Below, piece by piece: positions 6,098 to 6,303 of a DNA stretch of 6,303 bases. The DNA is from an uncultured Fretibacterium sp. Its GTDB lineage: Bacteria > Synergistota > Synergistia > Synergistales > Aminobacteriaceae. The notes under the pieces were generated by a model. The model worked only from the letters and a program-made list of their open reading frames with translations. It did no database searches and was not told the DNA's origin. The stretch lies in contig CALAUZ010000280.1 in NCBI GenBank assembly GCA_937892105.1, forward strand, positions 1 through 6,303. The letters are read 5' to 3'. Position numbers and translations under genes: made by a program. How positions within the stretch are numbered: position 1 is the first letter of the stretch; each line of letters begins with the position of its first letter.

Positions 6098-6261
6098 AGA
6101 TTTTATTCCTGAAACGTCCTGATAATATTCTAAACACCTTCAAACGACGATTTATTCTTTCTATCAATGCCCGGCTTTTAGAAACTATTTGGTTATACCA
6201 TTTTTCTACTTTGCTTAAATTTTTCTTCACTAAAATTTTTTACTTGTTCCTGTGTTTTCAT
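6098..6261 (-). pseudogene. Internally deleted relic of a second IS5-type transposase, cut by IS256
   Basis: On the minus strand an ATG at 6259-6261 starts MKTQEQVKNFSEEKFKQ, which looks like the beginning of an IS5-type transposase (inference). After about 20 codons the frame is lost, and from about 6210 another frame reads KVEKWYNQIVSKSRALIERI followed by NRRLKVFRILSGRFRNK. That is the C-terminal region with the catalytic Glu (IERI), aligning well with YNRLIAKCRVYIENINSYIK and RIFSGKYRN of the transposase at 3989-4773, but clearly a different copy. The whole catalytic middle (both Asp residues) is missing. At 6097/6098 the relic is cut by the IS256 right end, whose bases finish the reading frame with IWVCQ-stop. 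The C-terminal part is certain; the N-terminal assignment is less so. Confidence 0.7.
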
Positions 6262-6303
6262 TCTACTATCATATCAGTTTTCGAATTTGTCCTTAGTATG
6301 CCC
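6262..6303 (-). promoter_or_regulatory. Probable upstream end/promoter region of the IS5-type relic
   Basis: Minus-strand TATGAT (6268-6273), preceded by TG-A, could be an extended -10; no convincing -35 is visible. The ATG of the relic follows seven bases after it, again leaving almost no leader. If the relic is IS5-type, its terminal inverted repeat should lie in or just beyond this stretch, which the window edge cuts. Confidence 0.3.

Noticed and set aside
4751..6105. Target site duplication of IS256 (AATTTTTA versus AGATTTTA)
   Set aside because: Only 6 of 8 positions match in very AT-rich sequence, and the flanks belong to two different genes, so chance is as good an explanation.
2744..6124. 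CCTGATA shared by the host edge (2744-2750) and the right relic (6118-6124), considered as an insertion duplication
   Set aside because: Seven bases in AT-rich DNA; the right copy is explained by coding for the conserved ILSG of the transposase relic.
1..6303. CRISPR array, tRNA, rRNA or toxin-antitoxin module
   Set aside because: No regularly spaced repeats, no cloverleaf or rRNA-like sequence, and no small gene pair with recognisable toxin or antitoxin features.

Overview
The left part (about 1-2755) looks like the chromosome of a low-G+C Gram-positive bacterium of the Bacillota. I infer Erysipelotrichia or another lineage close to the Mollicutes, because of the yloU-fakA pair, the AT-rich codons, good TTGACA/TATAAT-type promoters and the standard genetic code (TGG is used for Trp). 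All genes recognised here are on the minus strand. They are: a promoter and an intact Asp23/Gls24-family gene (yloU); a DAK2-type fatty acid kinase gene (fakA/yloV) broken by an internal deletion with frameshift and running off the left edge; a gene-poor spacer of about 350 bases; a VUT/YhhQ-type queuosine-precursor transporter gene with a single-base frameshift; and the last 42 codons of an unrecognised gene whose 5' part is missing.

The middle (about 2757-3950, minus strand) has a visibly different, more G+C-rich composition and is phage-derived. It holds a small unknown ORF followed by a BRO-N/KilAC antirepressor gene, both with excellent Shine-Dalgarno sequences. Two back-to-back hairpins lie between the antirepressor stop and the host-like sequence. 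No integrase or other phage module is present, so this is a stranded fragment.

The right part (about 3950-6303) is a nest of insertion sequences. A plus-strand IS5-type (DDE_Tnp_4) transposase is split into two frames at an A8-C-A6 slippery tract, consistent with programmed -1 frameshifting, and its promoter would give a leaderless message. Its last codons are replaced by the left end of a complete IS256-family element (about 1.34 kb, with GGG...GTGTAA inverted ends and an intact 415-aa transposase). On the other side, in inverted orientation, lies a second and different IS5-type relic. It has lost almost all its interior, keeping only the start and the C-terminal segment, and it is cut by the right IS256 end at nearly the homologous position.

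The window therefore records a chromosome under decay or insertion: two broken housekeeping genes, one beheaded gene, a phage fragment and three transposable elements stacked on one another. The symmetric IS5 tails around one IS256 copy suggest recombination between IS256 copies, or an assembly join through a repeat. I see no complete new defence or metabolic system. The most informative items are the IS256 sandwich, the internally deleted IS5 relic, the frameshift signal, and the two promoters that sit almost on top of start codons.
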